A DNA stretch of 64,000 nucleotides from Chondromyces crocatus (GTDB lineage Bacteria; Myxococcota_A; Polyangia; Polyangiales; Polyangiaceae): NCBI RefSeq assembly GCF_001189295.1, contig NZ_CP012159.1, positions 5,038,525 to 5,102,524 of the forward strand, given 5' to 3'. Positions 37,395-45,857 of the stretch are shown here, piece by piece. A model generated the notes under the pieces. The model saw only the letters and a list, made by a program, of their open reading frames with translations, did not search any database and had not been told where the DNA came from. Position numbers and translations under genes: made by a program. Positions within the stretch are counted from its first letter, which is position 1. The number at the start of each line of letters is the position of its first letter.

Positions 37395-38195
37395 TCAGGC
37401 CTTCTGTGCGGCCGCGATCCAGAAGCCACCCAGGCGGTGGAGCGGCGAGTCGCAGAGCGCCCACTCCGCCCGGCGCAGGGCGTTGCGCAGCACGGGGACC
37501 CGCATGGCGATGGCCGCGGGCGTGACGATGCGCACCCCGCGCGCGTCCACCAGCCGAAGCCCGGGGGGCAGGTAACGCTCGGCCTGCTCGGGGGTGTCGA
37601 AGCGGGTGTAGACCGCGTCCTCGCGGGTGGTCGCGCTGATGGCGCCAGCAGGCCCGAGCCGCTTGGCGAGGCCCCGGAAGCTCCAGGGGTTGTAGAACTC
37701 GGCGAGGACGTGCCCACCAGGGCGCACGACGCGCGCCATCTCGGCCAGCGCGCCGCGGATGTCCTCCACGTGCGCGAGCACCTTGAAAGAGCAGGCGACG
37801 TCGAAGCTCGCGTCGGGGAAGGGGAGGGACGTGGCGCTGCCCTCCTGCACGTCGAGCCCTCGGGCGCGCGCGCGCTCGAGCATGCCGGGCGAGAGATCGA
37901 CGCCGCTCGCCGTCCGCGCGAACGACTGGATGCGGGCGAGCAGGAGGCCCGTACCGCAGCCGACCTCGAGGACGTCCCGGCCGTCGCCGAAGCGGCGCAC
38001 GAAGTCGACCTCCAGATCATCGACGAGATCGTGGTAGCCGCCCGGGTCCTTCCCGCCGCGACGATCCTCGTAGCGCGCGGCGAACTCGTCGTAGTAGCTG
38101 CGCGTCGCTGCGAGGTGCGGGTCGGTGTCGGCGGGGCGCGTGCCCGAGGCGGGCTCGGGGCGTGACGCCGGCGGAGGAGACGAAGACGATCCCAT
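37395..38195 (-). CDS. Class I SAM-dependent methyltransferase (UbiE/methyltransf_11 type)
   Basis: A 266-aa enzyme. After a Pro/Ser-rich N-terminus (1-28) the family entry YYDEFAARYEDRR is seen. The SAM site is VLEVGCGTGLLLARI, with the acidic loop SGVDLSPGMLERAR. PFPDASFDVACSFKVLAHVED and ALAEMARVVRPGGHVLAEFYNP are typical of methyltransf_11. The substrate is unknown; lipid, quinone or small-metabolite methylation are all possible. It is transcribed toward the repeat array with no partner in the same operon. Confidence 0.82.
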   Translation of the reverse strand: MGSSSSPPPASRPEPASGTRPADTDPHLAATRSYYDEFAARYEDRRGGKDPGGYHDLVDDLEVDFVRRFGDGRDVLEVGCGTGLLLARIQSFARTASGVDLSPGMLERARARGLDVQEGSATSLPFPDASFDVACSFKVLAHVEDIRGALAEMARVVRPGGHVLAEFYNPWSFRGLAKRLGPAGAISATTREDAVYTRFDTPEQAERYLPPGLRLVDARGVRIVTPAAIAMRVPVLRNALRRAEWALCDSPLHRLGGFWIAAAQKA

Positions 38196-38844
38196 CGCCG
38201 CTGCTGTACCGCGCCTCGGGCCTGGTGTCTCGCGTGGGTAGGTGCCGGGGCGTCACCCGATAACCTCATCGAGGCGGCCCGGCGGCGAGCTGGATGGGCG
38301 CGTGTGAAGGAGCCGGCACCATTGCAATCCTACACCGCTCGCTCGACCCTCGATTCGCGCAGTGTGGCCCTGTGAGCAGCCCGCCGACCAACGAAACCAT
38401 TTCGACGAATACCCTCCAGCGGGCCAACGTCGGAATGCCATGGCGGGCCATCGACGGCGCGCTCGGGGCAACGCACGATGCTGATCCACCTCGTGAAATG
38501 ACGCCTCTTCGCGTCGTTGTGTGGTGCAACGATGCGATGCGACGGGACGCTGGAGAGCGGTCGTGTGCATCGCCCGCACACTGTCATGTTTCATTGAATT
38601 GATTATGCGACGGTCAGGACATCCGGTGCTGGGGTATGGCGTGTAACGAATTCGGTTTCGTTCGTTTGATTGGTTGCTTATAAGTGCTCTGGTTCAGGTC
38701 GGAGCGGACGTGGTGCCTGATTCGCGAGGCGTCGCGCGTCGTTTCGTGCTTATCGTCGACTCAAGCAGGGGTGGCCTCCTTCGGCGGCGGGATCGTGTGA
38801 TCCTGCCGTAATGGGCAGGTCCATCTCGTCCGAGGTGGTGAATC
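38196..38844. other. Intergenic region with an AT-richer segment, upstream of the metalloprotease
   Basis: These 649 bp show no gene. Around 38590-38690 the sequence is clearly richer in A and T than the surroundings and includes TTGATT (38667-38672) and a TATAAG box (38679-38684) preceded by TGC. The box could be an extended -10 element for the 38845 gene, about 155 bp upstream of its start. The -35 match is poor. Confidence 0.4.
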
Positions 38845-40062
38845 ATGGCAAAAGCTCGATCGTGGTGGCAGCGCTGTGGGTCGGTGATGATGTCGGGGCT
38901 GACGGTCGCCGGCGTCGCTGCCTTCTCGGTGCTCGGGTGTTCGGCCGAGCCCGCGTCTTCTGTGGGAGAAGAGGGCGCCGAGCGGACTGACGTCGCCGGG
39001 ATGTCGTTCGACGAGTTCATGAAGCTCGTCCATCGAGAGCCCGATACGGGTCTATACATCATCAATGGTGACGAGCCCGTCATCAGCATTCGCGAGCTGG
39101 AGCAGATCCATCTGACGATGGTCCAGGAAGGAGGCCTCATCGTGCATCAGGTGGGCAGCTCGGACTCGAAATGGGACGACGTCCAGAGGCTCAATCTCAG
39201 GTATTGCGTGAGCACGGGCTTCGGCGCGAGCTACAACACGGTGGTGAGCGCGATGGCGGCTGCAGCGGCCGACTGGGAAGCGGCAGCCAACGTCAAATTC
39301 ATTCACGACACCAGCCAGGATTCGGCGTGCAACGCGTCGAATCCCAACGTCGTCTTCGACGTCAACCTCGTCTCGGGTCAGCCGTACCTCGCGCGCGCGT
39401 TCTTCCCCGACTACCCGCGGAGCCTGCGCAACGTCCTCATCGACTCGAGCTCGTTCGGGCCCATCCCTCCGTGGACGCTCACGGGGATCTTGCGGCACGA
39501 GCTCGGCCACGTCCTGGGCTTCCGGCACGAGCACACCCGCTTCGAGGCCGGGTTGGGATGCTTCGAGGACACCAGCTGGCGCGAGCTGACGGTCTACGAC
39601 GCCGCGTCGGTGATGCACTACCCCCACTGCAACGGGACGCAGACGGGGGATCTGGTGCTCACGGCGCTGGACAAGGAAGGGGCGGTGGCGCTCTACGGGA
39701 CGGGATCCGGGTCGGAGCCGACGACGTGCACGCGCGACAAGTGCTCGGCGGGCCCTCTCCTGAACGGCGCTCCCTGCGGTGCATGTGTACAGAGCATCTG
39801 TGCGGCGGATCCGTTCTGCTGCGACAACTACTGGGATGACCTCTGTGTCGCACAGGTCTACTCCGTATGCGGCAGCGTGACGTGCAGCACGGGGACCTGC
39901 GCTCATGGACTGTGTCAGCAGGGCGGTCCGCTGACGAACGGCTGCGATTCGAACGGTGTCGTCGCGACCATCTGCGCCGCCGATCCGTACTGCTGCGACA
40001 CGTACTGGGACAGCTACTGTGTCGGTCACGTCAGCTCCGTCGCTGGCAAAACCTGTGACTGA
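38845..40062 (+). CDS. Astacin-like zinc metalloprotease lipoprotein with Cys-rich C-terminal repeats
   Basis: A 405-aa secreted lipoprotein (signal ending FSVLGC). The catalytic core has HELGHVLGFRHEH, the metzincin zinc site HExxHxxGxxH, and the Met-turn ASVMHYPHC, both placed as in astacins (M12A). The last ~115 residues hold two Cys-rich modules, ICAADPFCCDNYWDDLC and ICAADPYCCDTYWDSYC, of a type seen repeatedly in myxobacterial exported proteins, preceded by Cys-rich spacers. They may anchor, dimerise or bind substrate. ATG 38845 has a weak ribosome site. Expected to degrade proteins outside the cell, for example during predation; that role is inference. Confidence 0.85.
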   Translation: MAKARSWWQRCGSVMMSGLTVAGVAAFSVLGCSAEPASSVGEEGAERTDVAGMSFDEFMKLVHREPDTGLYIINGDEPVISIRELEQIHLTMVQEGGLIVHQVGSSDSKWDDVQRLNLRYCVSTGFGASYNTVVSAMAAAAADWEAAANVKFIHDTSQDSACNASNPNVVFDVNLVSGQPYLARAFFPDYPRSLRNVLIDSSSFGPIPPWTLTGILRHELGHVLGFRHEHTRFEAGLGCFEDTSWRELTVYDAASVMHYPHCNGTQTGDLVLTALDKEGAVALYGTGSGSEPTTCTRDKCSAGPLLNGAPCGACVQSICAADPFCCDNYWDDLCVAQVYSVCGSVTCSTGTCAHGLCQQGGPLTNGCDSNGVVATICAADPYCCDTYWDSYCVGHVSSVAGKTCD

Positions 40063-40144
40063 GCGGAGCGCGCTGCGCTGAACCCGCGCGAGCCAGCGTC
40101 GGGGATGGTTTCGTCGTGCAGTGCGTTTCAGTACGCTCGAACGC

Positions 40145-40768
40145 ATGAGCAACGACGATCGCCAGTTCCCCGACTGGCAGCAGGTATACAAGGACGGCGC
40201 TGTCGAGCAGCTACCCTGGTACAACCCTGACCTCGACGCGGATCTGGCGCGCGCGCTGGAGCGGCTCGGGATCGCGTCCGGAAAGGTGCTCGATCTCGGG
40301 ACGGGTCCCGGGACCCAGGCCCTTCACCTCGCGCAGCGGGGCTTCGACGTGACGGGATCCGATCTGTCGCAAGGGGCCGTCGCGTACGCGGAGCAGCTGG
40401 CCGCAGAGCGCGGACTCTCCATCCGCTTCGTGCTGGACGACATCCTGAACAGCACGATCGCGGGCCCCTTCGACGTCGTCTTCGATCGCGGCTGCTTTCA
40501 TGTGCTGCCGCCCGAGCGTCGGGCCGACTACGTCGCCGCGGTCCGTCGTCTGGTCGCGCCCGATGGTCATCTCTTCGTGAAGTGCTTCAGTAGCCTGCAG
40601 CCCGGAGACGTGGGGCCGCATCGCTTCACGCCGGAGATGATCCACGAGATCTTCGGTGGCAGCTTCGAGGTGAGCTCGGTCGATCAGACCGTCTACCAGG
40701 GTCAGCGCGATCCCTTCCCGTTGGCGTTGTTCTGCGTCCTCCGGCCTCGTCCTGCTGCGAACGGTTGA
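40145..40768 (+). CDS. Class I SAM-dependent methyltransferase (TPMT/TehB-like)
   Basis: A 207-aa enzyme beginning with the family-like segment DWQQVYKDGAVEQLPWYNP. The SAM motif is VLDLGTGPGTQALHLA, with the acidic second strand TGSDLSQGAVAYAE and the third-strand region FDVVFDRGCFHVLPP. This resembles thiopurine/thiol or tellurite-type methyltransferases more than ribosomal or quinone ones. ATG 40145 is used because it gives the canonical N-terminus; GTG 40121 is possible. Substrate unknown. It may be cotranscribed with the next two small genes (89 and 69 bp gaps). Confidence 0.8.
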   Translation: MSNDDRQFPDWQQVYKDGAVEQLPWYNPDLDADLARALERLGIASGKVLDLGTGPGTQALHLAQRGFDVTGSDLSQGAVAYAEQLAAERGLSIRFVLDDILNSTIAGPFDVVFDRGCFHVLPPERRADYVAAVRRLVAPDGHLFVKCFSSLQPGDVGPHRFTPEMIHEIFGGSFEVSSVDQTVYQGQRDPFPLALFCVLRPRPAANG

Positions 40769-40856
40769 GCGCATCCTCTCGGCGCCGTGCCTCGCACGGT
40801 GGGCTCGCGCCGCGGCCTTCTTGGCCCACCCGAGGGGCGCCTGATAGCCGCAGAGC

Positions 40857-41405
40857 ATGCGCCCAGTGGATGACCTCCGCGTGGCGCCGCGATCGAAGCG
40901 CGTACGTGCGCTCGGGATCGCGGCAGCCCTCCTCGCCTCCTCGACACTCTCTCTGCCGACGCCGAGCGTCGCCGCACCTGGACCTCAGGGCGCACCGCCC
41001 ATCGCCGCCAGCCACGCGACACAGCAGGTCACGCTGGCCGAGGTGAACTCTCAGGTCGACCCAGCGGCCACGCACTTGCCGGATCTCACCGACATCCTGC
41101 GCCAGTCGGCCGAGGCGGAGCTGCGCGCGATCGACTGGGGGAAGCAGGGGCTGCGCCGCGGGTACAAGGTCTCCGCGGCGATCACGCGCCTGGAGAGTGG
41201 ACGCGAGGGGAAGACGCTGCGTGCCTCGTGCGCCGTGTCGGCCGCCGTGCGTGACGAGCGAGGCTCGCTCCTGGTCATTGTGGAAGGACGCGCCCGCGCC
41301 GAGGAGGAGGGCTCCTTGCTCGCCAGCGCCGAGCGTGGCGCGCTGGAGGGCGCGGTCCACGGCGCCATCCACCGCCTGCCGGAAGCCATCCGCAAGGCGC
41401 AGTGA
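40857..41405 (+). CDS. Exported protein of unknown function
   Basis: No family recognised. The 182-aa product has a basic N-terminus, a hydrophobic stretch (ALGIAAALLASSTLSLPT) and a cleavage-like SVAAPG, so it is probably periplasmic. The mature part carries a helix (LPDLTDILRQSAEAELRAI), a strand-rich middle (KVSAAITRLESGREGKTLRASCAVSAAV) and a charged C-terminus. A single Cys lies in the middle. Codon usage matches its neighbours, supporting a real gene. Confidence 0.6.
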   Translation: MRPVDDLRVAPRSKRVRALGIAAALLASSTLSLPTPSVAAPGPQGAPPIAASHATQQVTLAEVNSQVDPAATHLPDLTDILRQSAEAELRAIDWGKQGLRRGYKVSAAITRLESGREGKTLRASCAVSAAVRDERGSLLVIVEGRARAEEEGSLLASAERGALEGAVHGAIHRLPEAIRKAQ

Positions 41406-41474
41406 ACCCCCCGCCGACCCGGGCGTGAGGGGAGGGCGGGCGCCCTGCGAGGCGCCGTGTGCTATCCCTCGGGG

Positions 41475-41696
41475 ATGCAGATCAAAGCCCGGGATGGAAA
41501 GGTCTACGACGTCAGCAGCGCGCCGCCAGGCGGCACGCACGAGGTGCGCCTCGGCGGATCCGTGGTGGGCACGTTCGTGCTGCTGCCGCGGGAGACTCAG
41601 GTGGAGGTGAAGAGCAAGCAGGTCGACGAGACGCTGCTCGTCGACATCGCGGACCGCTTCGTCGATGCCGGCGGGGCGCCGATGGGGATCCTCTGA
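41475..41696 (+). CDS. Small conserved-looking hypothetical protein
   Basis: A 73-aa cytoplasmic-looking protein from ATG 41475, seven codons inside the longest reading frame. It has no signal or hydrophobic segment. Alternating strands (MQIKARDGKVYDV, THEVRLGGSVVGTFVLLP, TQVEVKSKQVDETLLVDI) suggest a small beta-fold. It follows the exported protein by 69 bp and ends 37 bp before the stop of the convergent FHA gene. Function not recognised. Confidence 0.5.
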   Translation: MQIKARDGKVYDVSSAPPGGTHEVRLGGSVVGTFVLLPRETQVEVKSKQVDETLLVDIADRFVDAGGAPMGIL

Positions 41697-41733
41697 CCGA
41701 GCGATCCCCGGGCCCCGCCGAAGCGACGCCGCG

Positions 41734-43803
41734 TCAGCTGCCGGGGCTGAACATGATCGGGTACACGACGGTGACGATGCCGCCCTCGGGCTGCGGGAAC
41801 GACAGCCCGTAGAAGGCGCGGACGACGCAGGAGACGACGCCCCCATCCGGCATGTCCGAGCCGCCGTTGCCGACGTTCGACACGGCGCCGTCACGACCGA
41901 TGACGAAGCGCACGCCGACGCGGCCCTGCAGGTTCGGGTTGTTGCGCAGACCGTTCTCGTAGCAGAGGCGGAAGCGACCGAAGTTCTGCCGCACGATACG
42001 CTGGATGACCTCCGGCGGCAGGCGGCCGCTCACGGTGGTGGCGCCCATGCGCACCTGCGGGGGCTTGGTGCGGTGCGAGCCACCGAGGCGACCATGGCCC
42101 GAGCCGAAGCCCTGACCGGTGCCGGTGCCCGACCCGTGGCCGATGGTGCCGATGTTGCCGAGGCCGATGCCTTCGCCGCGGCCGCCACCGCCCTCGCCGA
42201 TGCCGGAGAGGCCGAGGCCACCAGCGCCGAACGAGTCGCCGATCTCACCACCCCACATGTTGCCGCGCGCGCTCAGCGCGTCGTTGCCGAGCGAGTCGTC
42301 GCGACCCCAGGGCGCGGTCGGCGCATTGGGATCACCACCGGCGCCCGCGTTGAGCAGACCGATCATGCCGAACTCCGCAGCGTCACGGAGCGCAGCCTGG
42401 CGAGCGATGTGGGGGTCGGCGTTGTCGGCCGGGCCCTTCACGCCGTAGCGGTTGCCGGTCGCCTTGGTGTTCGGGTTACCCATGGAACCCTCTTCACCCT
42501 TGGCGCGCGTCCCGGTGCCGCCTTCCTTGTTGTCGGCGGAGTTCTCGGCGACCTGCTCGGTCTCCTTCTCCTCCATCTCCTTCTCGGCGGCGGCCTGCAG
42601 GTACTGCTGGATGAGGTACTGCTGCTCCGCGGAGATGCCCCCGTCCTCCGTCCCACCGAGCGGCGGCATGAAGAACGCCATCGCCGCGAGCAGGCCCGCG
42701 TGCACGCCGAGCGAGAGGCCTTGGTAGAGCAGGCTCTGCGTGTCGAACGAGAAGTGCCCCGCCACCGCGCGGCCCGCGTTCACCGCGGAGATCTGGAAGA
42801 TCAGACCGTCCAGCTCGACGCGCGCCTTGGAGCCGCTGGGCAGCGCGACCTGATAGGCACCGGACAGCTCCGCGCAGGGCTGCGCGCGTCCCGTGTCGAT
42901 CGCCTGCTGCAGCGTGATCTTCGGCTGACCGGGCAGCTCGATCGTGCCCGTCGCGCGCGGCAGGAGCACCACGCTCACCGCGCCGCCGCGATCCGCGAGC
43001 AGCACCGGCGCGCGCGTGGTGCCGAGCTTCTCGGAGGGGACGAAGTAGTCGCACTTGAAGGTCTTGCTCTCCTCCTCGCCGACGTAGAACGAGCGCGGGG
43101 GCGTCAGGTGCTCCACGTGCAGGACCGACTGGTCCCACAGGATCATCACCTCGACCGAAGCCGCGTTCGTCTCGACCTCCTCGTTCGGCACGTCCGGGCC
43201 CGCCTTGACGAGCGTGTACGTGTACGAGCCCTCGGGCGCGTCGTGAGGCACCTCGTCGTGCGCGGGGGGAGGCGCGAAGGGATTGGCGAGACCGAAGGGA
43301 TCCGCAGCACCACCCGCGAACGGGTTGCCACCCGCGAACGGCGCTGCAGGGGCGGCACCACCGAACGGGTTCGCGGCGAAGGGGTTGGCGGCAGGCGCTG
43401 CGGCGAAGGGATTGGCGGCGGGCGCTGCGGCGAACGGATTCGAGGGGACGGGCTTCGGAGGCATGGCAGCAGCGGCAGCGACGGCGACGGGCTCTGCGCG
43501 CTCGACGACGATGCGGGTGCCACCGATCTGGATCTGGTCGCCGGCGTTCACCTTGCACTTGTTGACGCGCGCGCCGTTCACCATCGTGCCCGGCTCGTTG
43601 CCGAGATCGATGAGGGTGATGTCGGAAGGCGAGGTCACCTCGACGACCGCGTGCATGCGCGAGGCGAGCTCGTCGTCGATGCGGAGGTGGCTCTTCGGGT
43701 CCTTGCCGACCTTGATGATGTCCTGCGTGACCGTCTCGCGACGGAGCAGCGCTTCGTTCTGGTAGAGCGCGAATGTGATCGCGACCTTCTGCTTGCCTTC
43801 CAT
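41734..43803 (-). CDS. FHA-domain protein with NPF repeats, membrane helix and AgmX/PglI-type C-terminus
   Basis: A 689-aa protein from ATG 43803; the longer reading to 44097 is not supported. FHA domain about 25-95 (GKDPKSHLRI, SRMHAVVEV, LGNEPGTMVNG), expected to bind phospho-Thr. Residues about 115-185 are Ala-rich with at least six NPF tripeptides. A membrane helix lies near 360-382, then charged and Gly-rich linkers. The last ~90 residues (FGRFRLCYENGLRNNPNLQG, VGVRFVIGRDGAVSN) match the domain shared by myxobacterial AgmX/PglI-like motility proteins and TonB-like energy couplers. It could connect kinase signalling to envelope work. Confidence 0.85.
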   Translation of the reverse strand: MEGKQKVAITFALYQNEALLRRETVTQDIIKVGKDPKSHLRIDDELASRMHAVVEVTSPSDITLIDLGNEPGTMVNGARVNKCKVNAGDQIQIGGTRIVVERAEPVAVAAAAAMPPKPVPSNPFAAAPAANPFAAAPAANPFAANPFGGAAPAAPFAGGNPFAGGAADPFGLANPFAPPPAHDEVPHDAPEGSYTYTLVKAGPDVPNEEVETNAASVEVMILWDQSVLHVEHLTPPRSFYVGEEESKTFKCDYFVPSEKLGTTRAPVLLADRGGAVSVVLLPRATGTIELPGQPKITLQQAIDTGRAQPCAELSGAYQVALPSGSKARVELDGLIFQISAVNAGRAVAGHFSFDTQSLLYQGLSLGVHAGLLAAMAFFMPPLGGTEDGGISAEQQYLIQQYLQAAAEKEMEEKETEQVAENSADNKEGGTGTRAKGEEGSMGNPNTKATGNRYGVKGPADNADPHIARQAALRDAAEFGMIGLLNAGAGGDPNAPTAPWGRDDSLGNDALSARGNMWGGEIGDSFGAGGLGLSGIGEGGGGRGEGIGLGNIGTIGHGSGTGTGQGFGSGHGRLGGSHRTKPPQVRMGATTVSGRLPPEVIQRIVRQNFGRFRLCYENGLRNNPNLQGRVGVRFVIGRDGAVSNVGNGGSDMPDGGVVSCVVRAFYGLSFPQPEGGIVTVVYPIMFSPGS

Positions 43804-44292
43804 CTCCGACCCTTCCTGATGCGCCCTGGGGCGCCGTGTCCCCGAATCGGGGAGTATTCTACGCAGGGCGCGCCTGCTTTTGTCTTTTGTTTGGCTCTCG
43901 ACGGGTTCGTTTCGCGCCGACGACGCGCGGCGCGCAGGGCTCGTGCCCCGGGATCTCAGGACGCCAGGAACGTCGAGGCCGACCGATGTGCGACTCGACA
44001 GCGCCTCGGGACCAAAGTTCCCGAGAGAATGTGGTTCTGAGTGTTTCCGCGGGAAAACCCGCGAATCGTGACGCGCGGGGCGGGCGAGGGGCTCCACGCC
44101 GCGCCTCTTTTTCCAGAGGGAGTGTGTGTAAGCCCCCCCATGACCCTACCGAGCCAGCGGTGCCTCGGGTGCGAGCTCGACCGTGATTCGGAGGCGAGGA
44201 CGGAGCGGATGGAAGCGCTCGACGAGCATGGAGCAGGCTTGACGTCCTGCGCGGTTTATGGACGACAGCCCGGACGCGCGTGACGGCGGACG
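43804..44292. other. Intergenic region upstream of the FHA gene
   Basis: 489 bp without a supported gene. It should contain the FHA gene promoter and the end of the beta-lactamase-like transcript. The one clear structure is a CGCGGG-AAAA-CCCGCG hairpin at 44048-44063. No clear -35/-10 pair was found. Confidence 0.5.
44048..44063. repeat. Perfect inverted repeat CGCGGG/CCCGCG with AAAA loop
   Basis: Six-bp arms around an AAAA loop, about 230 bp after the beta-lactamase-like stop (minus) and 245 bp before the FHA start. It may be a terminator or an operator. On the minus strand the loop reads TTTT, and no T-run follows the stem. Confidence 0.35.
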
Positions 44293-45645
44293 TCACCTGG
44301 CGAGGGCGGCGTAGGTCTTCTTGCGGAAGTTGGCGCCGAGATCGACGTGGCTGTGCGGCTGGAGCTGCGCCATGACGACGCCGACGAGCTTCTTCTGAGG
44401 GTCGACCCAGAAGTAGGTGTTGAAGAAGCCGCTCCAGGAGAACGTGCCCACCGAGCCCAGATCGGGGCTCTTGCTCGTGTCGGTGACGAGCCCGAAGCCC
44501 AGACCGAAGGCGTCGCCGTGCTCCTTCTCGGTGAAGGTGACGTCGGTGGTGTGGTTCTTCAGCATGAGATCCACCGTCTCCTTCTTCAGGAGGCGCACCC
44601 CGTCCAGCTCGCCGCCGTTCAGCATCGCCTGCGCGAACCGCGCGTAGTCGTTGACCGTGGAGACCAGGCCTGCGCCGCCGGAGTAATACTTCCCGTTCCA
44701 GTCGAGCGGGTAGCTCGCCGAGTAGACGGCGCCGTTCTTCTCCACGGGGCCGTCGGGGAGCCGCTCGATCGTCTGATCCTCCTTCGGCTGGTAGACCGCG
44801 GCGAGCCGGGTCTGGTGCTCCGCCGGCACCCGGAAGTGGGTGTCGTTCATCTGGAGCGGCTTGAGGATGCGCTCGTAGAAGAACTCCGCGAGGGCCTTGC
44901 CGGAGGCCACCTCGATGACGCGTCCGAGCACGTCCGTGCTCAGCCCGTAGCCCCAGTCCGAGCCCGGGTGGAACGTGAGCGGTGCGAGCGCGATTCGCCG
45001 CGCGCCGTCGGCCACGGTCCCCTTCGTCTCCGTCAGCCCGTCAGAGACGCCCGCGTAGCGGTACTGCTTCTGGAAGTAGGGGGTGGTCATGAAGCCGTAG
45101 GTGATGCCGGAGCGGTGGGTGAGGAGATCCTCGACGGTGATCTCACGCTTCGCGCGCTCGCGCTTGTACTCACCCTTCTTCTTCGGATCGGGCACACCGA
45201 CCGTGATCTTCTTGAACTCGGGCACGAACTTGGACAGCGGGTCCGAGAGGGCGATCTTGCCTTCCTCGACGAGCATCATCACGGCCACGCTGGTGATCGG
45301 CTTCGTCATGGAGCAGATGCGGAAGAGCGTGGTCGCCGTCATCGGCGTCCCGGCCTCCGCGTCCTGCAGCCCGTGGGCCTCGTGGTACTTCACCTCTCCG
45401 TTCTGAGAGATCATGGCCACGGCCCCTGCGATCTTCTTGTCGGCAACGAGCCCCGCCAGGTAGGCGTGCACCTCCTCGAAGTTGTCCTTCTCGGGCTCCG
45501 CGTTCGCGTTCACCGTCGCGCTGGGAGCGGCTTGCGATGGACGCGGCGGGGTCGGGGCCTCCTGGCTGCCTCCGCAGGCGACGCCGTTCACGAGGATGAC
45601 GAGAGGGAGGAGGAGGCGACCTGCTGCATTCATCGCAATGGGCAT
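44293..45645 (-). CDS. Serine beta-lactamase-fold lipoprotein (class C/EstB type)
   Basis: A 450-aa lipoprotein (signal ending GVACGG) with the class C/D-peptidase/esterase fold. The catalytic Ser-Lys pair is in ICSMTKPITS (SxxK). A Tyr in GYGLSTDVLGRVIEV occupies the usual YxN-type position, and the usual C-terminal HTG-like motif is not obvious. Enzymes of this group include esterases, D-aminopeptidases and carboxypeptidases more often than true beta-lactamases, so resistance should not be assumed. ATG 45645 follows AAGGAG. It lies divergent to the phosphoesterase gene. Confidence 0.85.
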   Translation of the reverse strand: MPIAMNAAGRLLLPLVILVNGVACGGSQEAPTPPRPSQAAPSATVNANAEPEKDNFEEVHAYLAGLVADKKIAGAVAMISQNGEVKYHEAHGLQDAEAGTPMTATTLFRICSMTKPITSVAVMMLVEEGKIALSDPLSKFVPEFKKITVGVPDPKKKGEYKRERAKREITVEDLLTHRSGITYGFMTTPYFQKQYRYAGVSDGLTETKGTVADGARRIALAPLTFHPGSDWGYGLSTDVLGRVIEVASGKALAEFFYERILKPLQMNDTHFRVPAEHQTRLAAVYQPKEDQTIERLPDGPVEKNGAVYSASYPLDWNGKYYSGGAGLVSTVNDYARFAQAMLNGGELDGVRLLKKETVDLMLKNHTTDVTFTEKEHGDAFGLGFGLVTDTSKSPDLGSVGTFSWSGFFNTYFWVDPQKKLVGVVMAQLQPHSHVDLGANFRKKTYAALAR

Positions 45646-45857
45646 TCAAGGCTCCTTGGGCTTGCGGTTCTGGCGCGCGCTCCTGTCGTGCAGCACGCCA
45701 CCGGAGGCGCTGGAACAGCGTGGGCCGAGGCTAGCATCGAAGTTTTTCTACGGCCACGCTCCGGCGTCGCCGCTTCCGGTGCGCGCGGCCTGGTTGCGCG
45801 TTCGATCGCGATTGGGTGTAGTAAGCGCGAGCCGTGCGTCGGTGACCTCCGCTCCCC

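Noticed and set aside
36869-37525. Open frames on both strands in the repeat array
   Set aside because: Repeats lack stop codons in several phases; the translations are periodic (for example GRDGSGHRE), with no ribosome site.
41665-44040. A 791-codon plus-strand frame opposite the FHA gene
   Set aside because: Antisense shadow of a gene with clear domains; the translated sequence is low-complexity Arg/Val/Ala with no motif.
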